Source: Conidiobolus incongruus B7586
Taxonomy: Eukaryota; Entomophthoromycota; Entomophthoromycetes; Entomophthorales; Conidiobolaceae
NCBI GenBank assembly: GCA_000697335.1
Contig: JNEM01014620.1
Span: forward strand, 1 to 16,994
Reading direction: 5' to 3'
DNA: 16,994 nucleotides
The translations under genes were made by a program, and so were the position numbers. A model generated the notes under the pieces. The model searched no databases and was not told the DNA's origin. It saw only the letters and a program-made list of their open reading frames with translations. Positions 1-8,985 of the stretch are shown here, piece after piece (within the stretch, counting starts at the first letter, position 1; each line of letters opens with the position of its first letter).

Positions 1-6
1 GGGGAG
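1..6 (+). other. End of polypurine tract of element A3
   Basis: The six purines ggggag lie directly before the TG that starts the LTR at 7. The family A 3' LTR at 10578 is preceded by a matching but mutated tract, and family B has aaagggag before its 3' LTR. A polypurine tract primes plus-strand synthesis and lies only next to a 3' LTR. This marks 7-404 as the 3' LTR of a plus-strand copy whose body lies left of the window. Confidence 0.75.
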
Positions 7-404
7 TGTTAAGAGACTAGTTCTCTAAATTCTTATATACACTTTATATAATCCAATTAACTATAAATTATATGATTAATTTATACTTATATAGTTAAAT
101 TAATTGTATAAATAGTATTAAATTATCTAATAAACTAGGTTCCTCTTTTTTCCTCTCAATTCTTACTATTTTTACCTTTACACTATTTCTAAGATTGAGA
201 CTATATTCTGTCAATATTGTAGGATATTGGCACTACCTAATATAAATCTTAATATATCGGTGACTCATCCTAGTTCGAAGCTTAATTAAACTTTGTTTAC
301 ACTTGCACGCTACAGCCACATTATATTACCACGTTCTGCGCCACACTACTTTTATATTAAGTCTTCCTCTGCACTATATTAGTTTAACTACCACAACACT
401 TACA
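7..404 (+). repeat. 3' LTR of family A element A3 (least mutated copy)
   Basis: This 398-bp LTR starts TGTTAAGAG and ends CACTTACA, so it has TG...CA ends. It aligns along its full length with the LTRs at 5262-5660 and 10578-10975. It keeps CpG and CpA sites (for example near 307-350) that read TpG, TpA or CpA in the other two copies, so it is the least mutated and probably the youngest or least targeted family A copy here. It is inserted in the integrase region of minus-strand element A2, which resumes at 405. The bases 405-409 (tatat) would be one copy of its target duplication; the partner lies off the window. Confidence 0.9.
107..114 (+). promoter_or_regulatory. Candidate TATA box in family A LTR
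   Basis: The octamer tataaata occurs about 100 bp into the LTR and is kept in all three family A LTRs (also 5363-5370 and 10679-10686). Its position suits an LTR promoter in U3. Because it is all A and T, RIP cannot change it and chance matches are common in such DNA, so this is only a candidate. Confidence 0.35.
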
Positions 405-1159
405 TATATAATATCTTTAATTATAAAAGTTTTGAAATAAAAAAAATAAATATATTTAAAAAATAAATCAATAATTAATAATTTATTATAATTATTTATT
501 AATTTAAAAATTTTTATTAAATTAGATATATTATTAAGTTTTATTAAAAACTTATAAGGGAATAAGTTTATTATATTTTAATTAAGTATTATATTTAATT
601 TGTTAACATATATTACAGGTATTAATATATTTCTAAACTAATTTAATTAAAAAAGTTTAATAATACTTTATTTTAATTCTCTCAATAGTTTTCAACTAGT
701 TTTAATATCTTTTAATAAATAAACTATATTATTCATTAAATATTACTTGTTAAATCTTAAGAATATTAAGAATATATAAGAAATTATTATAATATATTAA
801 GTTATTAATAGTTTTAAATTTTCTAACATATTTTAATTAATATTTCTAATAGTTTAAAAAGTTCTTTTGTAATTGAAATAAAGAAATTATTATTTAATAA
901 TATTTCTTAAAATAATTTAATAAATTTTTTATTTCATTTATTAATAATTATTAAATTAATATTTACTTGGTTTTTATAATTAAAATAAAAAGATAATTAT
1001 ATAAAATTTTTTAACAAAATATCTATAACATAATATCATTATTTTAAAAGATATTAGATGAAAAAAAGTAAACTTAAATAATTTTAATTTATTTAACTTA
1101 TTTTTTTAATAAATACTTTTAAGTAATTAAATAAATAAGTGATTAATAGATTATAAATA
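405..1159 (-). mobile_element. Family A element A2, left segment (RNase H end to integrase), fossil
   Basis: Read on the minus strand, this segment aligns without a large gap to about 8860-9613 of the inner family A element. It covers the end of RNase H, the linker to integrase, the zinc-binding region of integrase and the start of the integrase core. It is bounded on the left by the A3 LTR and on the right by the D-outer transposon. The companion segment is at 16088-16994. It is far more A+T rich than the inner copy and heavily broken, as expected for the oldest layer. The rest of its integrase and its 3' LTR should lie beyond A3, left of the window. Confidence 0.9.
1158..1159. repeat. TA target duplication of D-outer (left copy)
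   Basis: TA directly outside the left terminal repeat of D-outer, matched by TA at 16086-16087 outside its right terminal repeat. TA duplication is the hallmark of Tc1/mariner insertion. Alone it would be weak in such AT-rich DNA, but the terminal repeats and the interrupted A2 element fix the position. Confidence 0.75.
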
Positions 1160-1377
1160 TATTAACCTACACAAATAAGTTATAAAATCAAATATATATA
1201 TATATTAATTAATAACTAAAACAATTGTATATATTAAATTATTTAAAACTATAATATATAATTAAGGTATATTATTTGATAATAAATAAATATATTTAGA
1301 TATATTTAATAAAATATAAGCAAATATATTAACCTTTAATATTTAACTAAGGTAAATTATAAATTTATAGGTTTTTG
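1160..1377 (+). repeat. Left long terminal inverted repeat of D-outer with two binding-site-like cores
   Basis: An outer 35-bp repeat (1160-1194) is followed by a less conserved spacer and an inner block (about 1319-1377) that is an inverted match to about 15869-15931 at the right end. The outer repeat holds the core aaataagttataaaatc (1173-1189) and the inner block holds the similar aaggtaaattataaattt (1349-1366) in the same orientation, about 176 bp apart. Paired direct repeats within each inverted terminus resemble the IR/DR arrangement of Sleeping Beauty-like Tc1 elements, where each core binds transposase. Function here is inferred. Confidence 0.7.
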
Positions 1378-1479
1378 AGATAAGGGGATATATTTAACAA
1401 TATATAACCATATATTTTTTCTCTTTTTATTATTATTTAATATAATATTTTATAGATATACTAAATTTTCTTTATTAGT

Positions 1480-2388
1480 ATTATTATACCTAAATCCCTT
1501 TTTAAAAAAATTTATTTATATATTAATCAAATTTATAAAAAAGATAAATTAACTTATAATATTTTTTAAATTACTAGTGTTAGTTAGTTTACTATAGTTT
1601 AAGTTATTAAAAATAACAATAAAAATATATTTACACTTAAACTTAAATATGTTAAGATTATAAATAAATATAATAAGAAGTATATCTAATAATAATTAAT
1701 ATAAGTAAATATAATACTATTATAAAGATATAACAAGAACTATAAAACTATATAAGAATATTAGTTAGCATTAATATTATTATATATATTTTATATTAAT
1801 ATAAATACCACTTATATTTTAAGAAAAAACCCCTTTAATTAAAGAAATCTTATTATAAAGTTAAGTGGGAATTTAAATGCTATTATTAATATTAAACTAA
1901 AATTAATTAAAATAAAGTTATTTAATTTAATAAAACAAAAATATACTTTAGTAAATTTAATAAAAAAGTTAAATGTTTTAAAAAAATATAAAACTATTTT
2001 ATAATGATTATATTAATTTTATCTAAAAATATAATAATAAGTTAATTATTGTTTAAAGATATATATTATCTTTAAATATAAGGTATTTTTATGAAATTAA
2101 TAAAGTAATTAATATTGAGATATACTAAAGTATTTTAAATAATAAATTAAAAAAATTATTGAATAATATAGGTTAAATAAATCTAATATTATTTTCTAGT
2201 AAGATAATACCTCTTATTATATTATAGCTTTTATTATCAAATAGCTTAAAAATAATAGGATAATAGTTATAAAATAACTTTTTTAATTTTTTAACCTTAA
2301 CTTAATTAAACTATTTTAAGATTAATTAAAAAAAAGTTATTAAAGGTTTCCCCCCAACAAAAAATTTAAATTAGCTTTAGGAATATAT
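1480..2388 (+). pseudogene. Tc1-like transposase remnant of D-outer (5' and middle part)
   Basis: A broken coding region for a DDE transposase, the enzyme that cuts and pastes the element at its terminal repeats. No long open frame survives. The clearest trace is at 2293-2316, which reads NLNLIKLF, then a stop and an aspartate codon. It aligns with the Tc1 signature SPDLNPIEHLWD, which carries the last catalytic acid. The catalytic Glu codon now reads Lys (AAA), a G-to-A change, and the preceding Trp and Gln positions are stops (TAA). The region after about 2330 (KKVIKGFPPNKKF-like) is the usual C-terminal stretch. The equivalent block in D-inner carries the same Glu-to-Lys change. Neither copy could make active enzyme. 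The start codon cannot be fixed. Confidence 0.7.
2384..2388. repeat. 5-bp target duplication of element B (left copy, tatat)
   Basis: The five bases before the left B LTR equal the five bases after the right B LTR (15741-15745). Five bp is a usual Ty3/Gypsy duplication length. The sequence is low complexity, but continuity of the D transposon across both junctions supports it. Confidence 0.75.
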
Positions 2389-2702
2389 TATATTATTTTA
2401 GTGTTAGAAACTAGGATAGTTGTATTAAGTTGGATTATTAGTAAATGATAGGATTAGAATATAGTTATAGAGCTTTATTAGAAATTTTTGATAAAGATTT
2501 AGTGTTATAGCTAAGTAAATAGGTAGGTTAATGAATGAATAAATAGATAAATAGGTAGGTAAATAAATCTCTGTTATATTTTCTCCCCTCTATACTAGGA
2601 TAAAAATAGATTAATTTAAGAGAAAATAGAATAAAAGGTAAATTATAGATAAACTAACATAAAAGGTAAATATATATGGATTAATTGGATAGATATGTGA
2701 CA
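2389..2702 (-). repeat. 3' LTR of element B
   Basis: A 314-bp LTR aligning with 15422-15740. Read on the minus strand it starts TGTCACATAT and ends ...AATATA, probably TACA before RIP. The outer border is set at 2389 rather than at the TG of 2402 because similarity to the right LTR continues to 2389, because the matching tatat duplication appears only there, and because the primer-binding site of the right copy then abuts the LTR. Confidence 0.88.
2517..2570. repeat. Tetranucleotide-rich tract inside B LTR
   Basis: Degenerate repeats of the type ggta, aata and gata (aggtaggt, gaatgaat, aaataaat) fill about 55 bp. The other LTR has the matching tract at about 15550-15608 with different unit composition, so it was already part of the LTR and has drifted. 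No function is evident. Confidence 0.6.
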
Positions 2703-2710
2703 CTCCCTTT
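2703..2710 (-). other. Polypurine tract of element B
   Basis: Read on the minus strand this is aaagggag, directly followed by the TG of the 3' LTR. It would prime plus-strand DNA synthesis. It ends in GGGAG as the family A tract does at 1-6. Confidence 0.8.
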
Positions 2711-2779
2711 AGACTTTATTATAACATAACAAAGTCTCTTTTTGAGAGTATCTTTTGGATTTAAAGTTAAAATAGGTAA

Positions 2780-3029
2780 GTGTATAAAAGATATTAACTT
2801 TATCTTCCTAGGTAACTTTATTTAATAGGTATCTAAGCTATTAAACAAGGTATTGGTTTTTATTATAATGTTTTCTATGGTTAAGAATTTTATTTATTAT
2901 ATAATAATTACTTGAATCATTAAAGTTGATAGGTGGAGGTTTAGAATAAGTTTCTTTTGATAAAAAGTCCTTAGTAAAATCTTTATATGGTTTAAAAATA
3001 TCAATATAAAAGGTTAGATGTATTTTCAA
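2780..3029 (-). pseudogene. Element B chromodomain remnant (C-terminus of pol)
   Basis: The open stretch 3029-2841 contains HLTFYIDIFKPYKDF, matching the end of the Gypsy integrase C-terminal region (HxxFHVSxLKPY), then YYIINKILNHRKHYNKNQYL, matching the first half of a chromodomain. The rest of the domain lies further left in a degraded state. Chromodomains bind methylated histone tails and steer integration of chromoviruses into heterochromatin. The 62-residue open stretch is a fragment of pol and not a gene of its own. It is part of a broken element. Confidence 0.8.
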
Positions 3030-4307
3030 ATCAGGTGGTAGATAAAGTTTATATGTATCAGGATTAAAACCTTTGTTCTTGATGAAATAAGGACCTAACT
3101 ATTTAGGTAGTAATTTTTCAGTTAGACAGCTTAAATGTTAGGGTAGATTAATATCTTTAGAATTTAATAGGACTAGTAAACTAGGTGGAAGGTTTAAGAA
3201 AGATAAAGATTTCTTATCATAATAATAAGCTTGCTTGTTTTAAGCTTTAAAGATTTTTTCTTTAGCAACAAATAATAAAGAGTTAATATAAGTGATGAAA
3301 TCATTAATGCTAGCTGAAGTATTTGTAGGAGATGGTATAATATTGATGGAGTTAGGGTGTTAACTATAGTTTAGATAGAATGGTATTATTCCTGTAGAAA
3401 AGTTAACTGAATCATTGATAGCAAATTTTAATAAAGGTAAGTTATCAATCTAATTAGTTATATTATAGTTAAAGTATAATCTGAGAACTTCTTTCAATAC
3501 AAAAATTGTTCTTTCTAATTGTTTATCTAAACTTTAATATTATGCAATAAAGAGATTATATTTATATTTTAATAATTCTATAAGGTTTTGCTAGAATTTA
3601 AAGGTGAATCTGGTATCTCTATCAGTTATAATTATGTTAAAAGGTCTATAATATTTAAAAATATGATTAATAAAGAGTTTCACTAAATCTTAAGCATTAA
3701 TTTTCTTTGTTTAGGGATCAAGTAGATTATTTTACTTAGTTGATTAGTAACAACTAGGATTAAATTAAGTTTTGAAGATATTACAAGGGTATCTATAAAA
3801 TCTATAGTGATATCACTCTAGCAAGATATAAAAATTAGTAAAGGATTTAAGTAACCATATAGATGTTGATTAAGTGGTTTGTTGAGTTGGTATTGTTCAC
3901 AGGAAATTATATATTTTTTAATATCTTTTTGTATTTTTAGTTAATAGAAATGTTTTGAGATTTTTTAGAAAGTATATAGCTATCCTTAGTGACCTAAGAT
4001 TGTTAAATTATGATATAATTTAAGAAGTTATAGTTTAATTGATTTTATATTAAGGATATATAGTCTACTAATATAGTACAGGAGGTTATTTGACAGGTTG
4101 AATCTTTTAACATATAGTGGTTTTTTTAAGTCTTTATATACTTGAAGAACAAAATCATCTGAAGGTAATTTGGATTTAATTAGCTGTTTAATTTAAGATA
4201 TAAACATTTGTAAAGAAACTAAATTTAAATCTATATGATTTTTTTAACATTTGATATAGATAAAAGTATAATTAATATATCTTGATAAAAGATTAGCTAG
4301 AGTATTA
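3030..4307 (-). pseudogene. Element B integrase remnant
   Basis: Integrase joins the reverse-transcribed DNA to the host chromosome. The catalytic core is recognisable at about 3590-3650 (minus strand), where ITDRDTRFTFKF matches the Gypsy core pattern SDRDxxFTSxFW. Next come traces of the HPQTDGQxER region (about 3500-3540). At about 3030-3080 are traces of the LPxxLKIHxxFHVS pattern of the C-terminal region. The right end abuts D-inner at 4308; the RNase H part lies beyond it, from 11603. Broken by many changes. Confidence 0.85.
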
Positions 4308-4309
4308 TA
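4308..4309. repeat. TA target duplication of D-inner (left copy)
   Basis: TA directly outside the left terminal repeat of D-inner, matched by TA at 11601-11602. Element B coding similarity continues on the far side of the insert. Confidence 0.78.
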
Positions 4310-4527
4310 CACTAACCTGTAAAAGTGAGTTATAAAATCAAAAACACTTATATTTTTATTAATAACTTGATTAATATTTAATAAAATAAACTTAAATTAA
4401 ATAATTAAAATCAATTATATTTATTAGTTATATATATTATTAAATGATGATATTTAGCTATTAATTGGTTAAAATATAAACCTTTAAATTTTACCTAAGA
4501 TAAGTTATAAATTTCTAGGTTTTTAGT
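4310..4527 (-). repeat. Left long terminal inverted repeat of D-inner
   Basis: The outer core aaaagtgagttataaaatc (4321-4339) and the inner core aagataagttataaattt (4497-4514) lie 176 bp apart in the same orientation, as in D-outer. The block pairs with 11383-11600 in inverted orientation. It is a likely transposase-binding terminus of IR/DR type. Confidence 0.72.
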
Positions 4528-4589
4528 GATAAAAAAAAATTAAAACTTAATATATCTACCTTTAGCTTTTCTAACTTCTTTAAGTTTGT

Positions 4590-5256
4590 AGAGTATAGAA
4601 TCAACTAACTTCTTATATTAAAAAGGGTTAATCTTATTCTATACTTCTTAAATATATTTTTAAAGTTGATTTAAATTTTTTACTAGGGGGAAAACTTTAA
4701 TAGCTTTTTTTAACTAATCCCAAAGGTGTTTAATTAGATTAAAGTTAAAAAATTAAACAAGTTACTTTATAACTATTATCTGTTATTTTTAAGTTATTTG
4801 GTAGTAAAAGTTATAGTATAATAAAAAATATTATCTTGCTAAAAAATAATATCAAATTTATTTAACTTATATTATTTAATGGTTTTTTTTAATTTATTGT
4901 TTAAAATACTTTAGTATATTTTAATATTAATTCCCTTATTAATTTTATAAAGATACCTTACATCTAAAAACAACATATATCCCCAAATAATAATTAACCC
5001 ACTATTATACTTTTAGGTAAAATTAACATAATAGTTATAAAGTAGTTTTGTAACTTTTTTAAAGTATCTAGCTTTTTTATTAGATTTACTAAAGTATATT
5101 TTTGTTTTATTAAATTAAATAACTTTACTTTAATTAGTTTTAGTTTAACATTAGTAGTGATATTTAAACTCCTATCTAGTTTTACAATAGGATTTTTTTA
5201 GTTAAAGGTGTTTTTTCTTAAAGTGTAAATAGTATCTATACTAATATAAAATATAT
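4590..5256 (-). pseudogene. Tc1-like transposase remnant of D-inner (catalytic and C-terminal part)
   Basis: Read on the minus strand, about 4717-4746 gives NFNLIKHLWD, the Tc1 signature DLNPIEHLWD with Asp to Asn, Pro to Leu and Glu to Lys changes, each a C-to-T or G-to-A event. The Glu is the third acid of the catalytic triad, so this copy is dead. Upstream in the same frame the WPAQSP block is represented with stops at the Trp and Gln positions, typical of RIP. Downstream at about 4660-4710 is a Lys-rich C-terminal stretch. The N-terminal half of the gene lies at 10981-11330, split off by element A. It is better preserved than the D-outer copy. Confidence 0.75.
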
Positions 5257-5261
5257 ATAAT
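5257..5261. repeat. 5-bp target duplication of element A (left copy, ataat)
   Basis: The bases ataat before the 5' LTR equal 10976-10980 after the 3' LTR. Alignment with D-outer near 1770-1780 shows D-inner running through this point, so the insertion site is independently fixed. Confidence 0.8.
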
Positions 5262-5660
5262 TGTTAAAAGACTAGTTTTTTAAATTCTTATATATACTTT
5301 CATATAATCCAATTAACTATAAATTATATAATTAATTTATACTTATATAATTAAATTAATTGTATAAATAGTATTAAATTATTTAATAAATTAGGTCTTT
5401 CTTTTTCTTTTTAATTCTTACTATTTTTTACTTTTACACTATTTCTAAGAATAAAACTATATTCTATTAATATTATAGGATATTAACACTACCTAATATA
5501 AATCTTAATATATTAGTGACTCATCCTAGTTTAAAGCTTAATTAAACTTTATTTACACTTGTATACTATAGCTACATTATATTATTATATTCTACACCAC
5601 ATTACTTTTATATTAAGTTTTCCTTTATACTATATTAGTTTAACTACTACTATACTTATA
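5262..5660 (+). repeat. 5' LTR of element A
   Basis: A 399-bp LTR starting TGTTAAAAG and ending CTTATA (CTTACA in A3). It aligns end to end with 7-404 and 10578-10975. It carries a largely different set of C-to-T and G-to-A changes from the 3' LTR: around 5511-5545 it keeps sites altered in the 3' LTR, and around 5560-5600 the reverse is true. The two LTRs were mutated independently after insertion. Confidence 0.92.
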
Positions 5661-5669
5661 TAGTAGCAG
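5661..5669 (+). other. Primer-binding site of element A
   Basis: The bases tagtagcag directly follow the LTR. They fit an original TGGTAGCAG with one G-to-A change, complementary to a tRNA ending CTGCTACCA, a 3' end like that of many initiator-methionine tRNAs. Family B has taatagcag at the matching place. The tRNA identity is inferred. Confidence 0.65.
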
Positions 5670-5825
5670 TAATAAAACTATTAAAAACCTACTAGAAATT
5701 AATAACTATCTGTATTAAACCTAATTGTTACTATTTTAAATCTTATTTATAATTTATTTCATTTAAATTTAACACTATACATTATAATACCATTAAAAAA
5801 AGAGATACCTTTATATTATTTTAAT
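5670..5825 (+). other. Untranslated leader of element A
   Basis: About 155 bp between the primer-binding site and the start of recognisable gag. I see no further motif in it. Confidence 0.5.
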
Positions 5826-6770
5826 AATGATAGCAGCTTAATTACTAAGTGAATCTAAGACTTTAGTTTTTAAAAGCTTACTACCCTTTAAGAAGCTTAT
5901 ATTAAACAACTTTTGATTGAAAAAAATATATCTTAAAGAGTTTAAATCTAACAAACCAGCTACTTTATTATAGTTAATATATTAAACTACCTCTTTAGTA
6001 TTTTTAAAAACAAATTAACTACTTATGATAGTTTAAAAAACCTTTACAAACTTGAAAACTATTTTAAAAACATGAAGAATTACCTTGATTTAATTCTTAA
6101 TAAAGATTTATAGAATATCCTTAAATTAGCTACTTCTTTTTTAGAAAAATTTGTTTATATTTAGTAGTTAACTCATTATAAGCTTAATCCTAAAGAATCT
6201 TCAAGAGGATAACTTACTACAAAAATACAAACTTTTAAACAATTGGAAAAAGCTTTTAAAGAGAGGTATTACCTAAAAGATTAAGTTTAATTAACAAGAG
6301 AAAAGCTTTCCTAGCTTAAATAAAAAACTTCTGTAAAATAATTAATTGAGAAATTTAATGAGATATGTTTAAATATACTAAATATCACTGAAGAAGAATA
6401 AATCTACAAACTATTATAATGCTTTAACCCTTAAATAAAGCTCTAATTAGTTAGTAGGGAACACTTTGATAATATATCTTTTTTTAACATTTGTGATATA
6501 ATAATTATAATCAATAATATCTTTTACTTTATAACTAAATCTTCCCACCTTAAAAATTAATCTTTTAAACTTTACTTTAACCCACTTAAGTTTCAAATAA
6601 TAGATGTTTCTGCTTTAAAGCTTTATGAGAAAACCTTTAGTGAAGAAGTTAAAGTTTACTTGAGAACAAACAAAGGTTATTATTACTGTTAAAGGACTTA
6701 AGTTAATTATAAAGTTAACAAATATCCCTTCAAGAAACAACACTAATCTAATTTTTAACAATTTTAATCT
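5826..6770 (+). pseudogene. Element A gag remnant
   Basis: Gag forms the particle shell around the element RNA. The capsid-type stretch at about 6240-6480 resembles the Gypsy retrotransposon gag domain, with residues like NITEEEQIYKLLQCFNP-type text near 6375-6430. A Cys-containing, Lys-rich stretch near 6670-6740 is placed like the zinc-knuckle RNA-binding end of gag. The start is approximate. Many breaks. Confidence 0.65.
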
Positions 6771-6944
6771 ACTAACCATAAATCAAACTTGAATAATATT
6801 AATATAACTTTAAAATCACCCCTTTCACAATTAGTTAGCAGATTCTAATCTAATCCACAAAAGTTCTAATAAACTAATAATTCCACAAATTAAACTATAT
6901 ATACTAGAGAAATCTAACTGATTAAACCACTAGAAACTAGAAAT

Positions 6945-7330
6945 ATTTTAGTAACTAATCTACCCTGTAATTTTTTACCTTTAATTATTACTTTATTGTT
7001 TGTGTTAACTAGTTCCTTTATAGATACACCTGTTAGTGTTTTAATTAACTCTAGTTGTTCTAGTTGTATTATTTCTTCTTTTATTGTTGTAAAGCTATCT
7101 TTACCTACTTAAAAAAGCAACTTAATAATTAAATATGCTGACAACTTAATAGAACAAGCATCTGGTATTATATCTAGATACTTATTATTACCCCCTAACT
7201 ACTCTTAATATATTAAATTCCTAGTTGGTAACATTAGTTATAATTTTATACTAGGTTAAAATTAGTTTGAATATCATAGTTTTATATCTATAGATATTAC
7301 CCTAGAAGGTTACAAATCTATTTTTTTCAT
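6945..7330 (+). pseudogene. Element A aspartic protease remnant
   Basis: The protease cuts the Gag-Pol polyprotein. An open stretch at about 7035-7110 has the pattern VLINSSCSSCIISSFIVVKL, which resembles the active-site region of retropepsins (VLxDSGAxxxFIS). The hydrophobic stretch that follows ends in the second-strand pattern near 7250-7330. It lies between gag and RT as usual in Ty3/Gypsy. It is part of a broken element. Confidence 0.65.
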
Positions 7331-7609
7331 ATTTTAAAAGAAATTAGTAGAATTAATCTTAAAAAATCTACATTACCCTACTATAAAACTATTAAATGTT
7401 TTACCTAACATTAACTCTACAATTGTAGCAAATAATTCTATCATTATAAGTAAAAATCAATGTAAAAAGCTAATCAAAAACTTAAATAATTTATAGGGAT
7501 ATATATCTATTTATTATTCATCTATCAACACTTTATCTGTTGATTTTAATCAAGTTATATCTAATAACTACTTCTTATATAATATAGTAAGCTAATTTGC
7601 TAATGTTTT

Positions 7610-8480
7610 TGAATTTGTGAATAAATTACCACCTAAACATAATATTAAACACAAAATTAAACTAATCCCTGGTATACAATTATACTTAAAGCTTACTTAC
7701 CATTTATCTCTTGAATAATACTAAACCTTAAAAGAAGAAATCTAAAAATTACTTGAAAATAGGTATATTAAACCTTTTTCCTTATTATAAAAATTTTTAA
7801 TCCTCTTTATATAAAAGGCTAATGGTGGTTAGAGACTATATATTAATAATTATGTTTTAAACTCTAAAACTATTAAGGATAAAACTTTATTATTAAACCT
7901 ATATGATATTAGGGATAAACTACTTAAATCAATTATATTTACCAAACTAGATGTTAGGAATAGATATTACAACATTAAAGTTGAAGAAAACTCTATCCCT
8001 TTAACTATTTTCAACACTCTTTTAAGCTACTATAAATTTACTGTTATAAACTTTAGATTGTGTAATGCTCTTGTAACTTTCACTTAATTTATCAATTCCC
8101 TTTTCAACTTTATTTTTAATAACTTTGTTATCACCTACCTTGATAATATCCTAATCTATTTAAGAATTAAAGAAGAATATATTTAACATGTTAATTAAGT
8201 CTTATAAATTATTCAAGAACATAAATTACTTTTGAAACTATTAAAATATATCTTTAGTACCTTTTCTATCTTTTTCTGTGGTTATATTGTTTCCTTTTAA
8301 AGAATTAGTATTAATCTAACTAAACTCAATGGTGTTAAAGTTTTTACTATACCTATAAATAAAAATCAACTTATGTTTATACCTAGATTATTGAATTATT
8401 TTAAAAATTTCATTGATTCTTTTGTTGAACTTACTACTCTTTTTACTAATCTTTTGAAGAAAGACTCTTTTTTTAAATAA
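7610..8480 (+). pseudogene. Element A reverse transcriptase remnant
   Basis: This enzyme copies the element RNA into DNA. Recognisable blocks in order are HNIKHKIKLIPGIQLY (about 7637-7690, the fingers entry), FTKLDVRNRYYNIKVEE (about 7940-7990, the palm strand with the first catalytic Asp), and the YLDxILIY polymerase box at 8136-8159. Next come FFCGYIVS (about 8270-8295) and LLNYFKNFIDSFVELTTLFT in the thumb and connection (about 8390-8450). This is the classic Ty3/Gypsy RT order. Many breaks. Confidence 0.88.
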
Positions 8481-8985
8481 ACCCCACTATATACTTTCTA
8501 CATAAATACTTTAACTTTCTATATTACTAATGTTCTTGCTTTATCTATTTTTAATCTAAAACTACCTACTATTATTTTTACTAACTCTAGTTTTTTTACA
8601 ATTAGTAGATAGTTAACTTAGTTTGAATTTAATTTATATTTTACCCTATAACTATAGGATAAAATAATAAATAAAGGAGAATAGGTTAAGTTTAACCCTA
8701 TAAATGTTACTTTAAAACTAATAACATTCTAGTTAAGAAAAATGAAACCAGCTGAATTAAAATACCTAGTCTATAAATAAAAACTCTTTGCTTTAGTAGA
8801 AATAATCAAAAATCACTTACATTTTTTATTTTGCAACCTTTTCTTAACACTTATAAATTATAAATCACTTATCTACTTAAATACTCAAAAGCATTTATCA
8901 AGAAAATAAGTTAAATAGATTAAAACTATCTAAGCTTACTTTTTCTTTATTTAATATCTCTTAGGTTAATAAAACTATGTTGTAG
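8481..8985 (+). pseudogene. Element A RNase H remnant
   Basis: RNase H removes RNA from the RNA/DNA hybrid. The segment near 8745-8800 reads MKPAELKYLVYK..LFALVE, matching the Gypsy pattern SxAExNYxxxxKELLAIV. The part near 8855-8890 matches the TDHKSLxYL block. The equivalent of 8858-8860 is where D-outer is inserted in A2. It runs into the linker to integrase near 8985. Broken. Confidence 0.8.

Larger units (their letters stand above)
1160..2388 (+). mobile_element. Tc1/mariner transposon D-outer, left part
   Basis: This is the transposase-5' side of a Tc1-like DNA transposon. It begins with a 35-bp terminal repeat (tattaaccta...) matching the D-inner end (cactaaccta...) apart from a few differences, mostly transitions. 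It aligns in inverted orientation with D-inner from 11600 down to about 4660. It stops at 2388, where the family B LTR begins, and the transposon resumes at 15741. Without the insertion and its duplication the copy is about 1569 bp, against about 1572 bp for D-inner. It is inserted in the RNase H region of A2. It is more A+T rich than D-inner, which fits greater age. Confidence 0.9.
4310..5261 (-). mobile_element. Tc1/mariner transposon D-inner, left part (transposase 3' side)
   Basis: This half of D-inner begins with the terminal repeat cactaacctg and ends at the 5' LTR of element A. The other half is 10976-11600. The outer 35 bp (4310-4344) match the reverse complement of 11566-11600 with four differences, all transitions, which fits RIP. 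Reunited length is about 1572 bp, within the usual range for Tc1-like elements. The coding strand is minus, opposite to D-outer. It is inserted in family B near the end of RNase H. Confidence 0.92.

Noticed and set aside
405-1159. Gene-free intergenic or host regulatory DNA
   Set aside because: Its reverse complement aligns continuously with the RNase H-integrase region of element A, so it is an old element segment.
1190-1320. TA-rich runs and poly-A or poly-T strings as CRISPR-like arrays, replication origins or centromere repeats
   Set aside because: There is no regular repeat-spacer structure, and such runs are expected from RIP. A centromeric location of the whole block is possible but cannot be judged from the sequence.
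1160-2388. D as a pogo/Fot1-type element, suggested by TA duplication and fungal host
   Set aside because: The C-terminal block resembles the Tc1 signature (SPDLNPIEHLW) and the element is about 1.57 kb. Fot1-like elements are usually longer and encode a different C-terminal pattern.
7-5660. The LTRs at 7-404 and 5262-5660 as the two ends of one element
   Set aside because: The interval holds parts of A2, D-outer, B and D-inner instead of family A gag-pol in plus orientation, and the polypurine tract lies before the LTR at 7, which makes that a 3' LTR.
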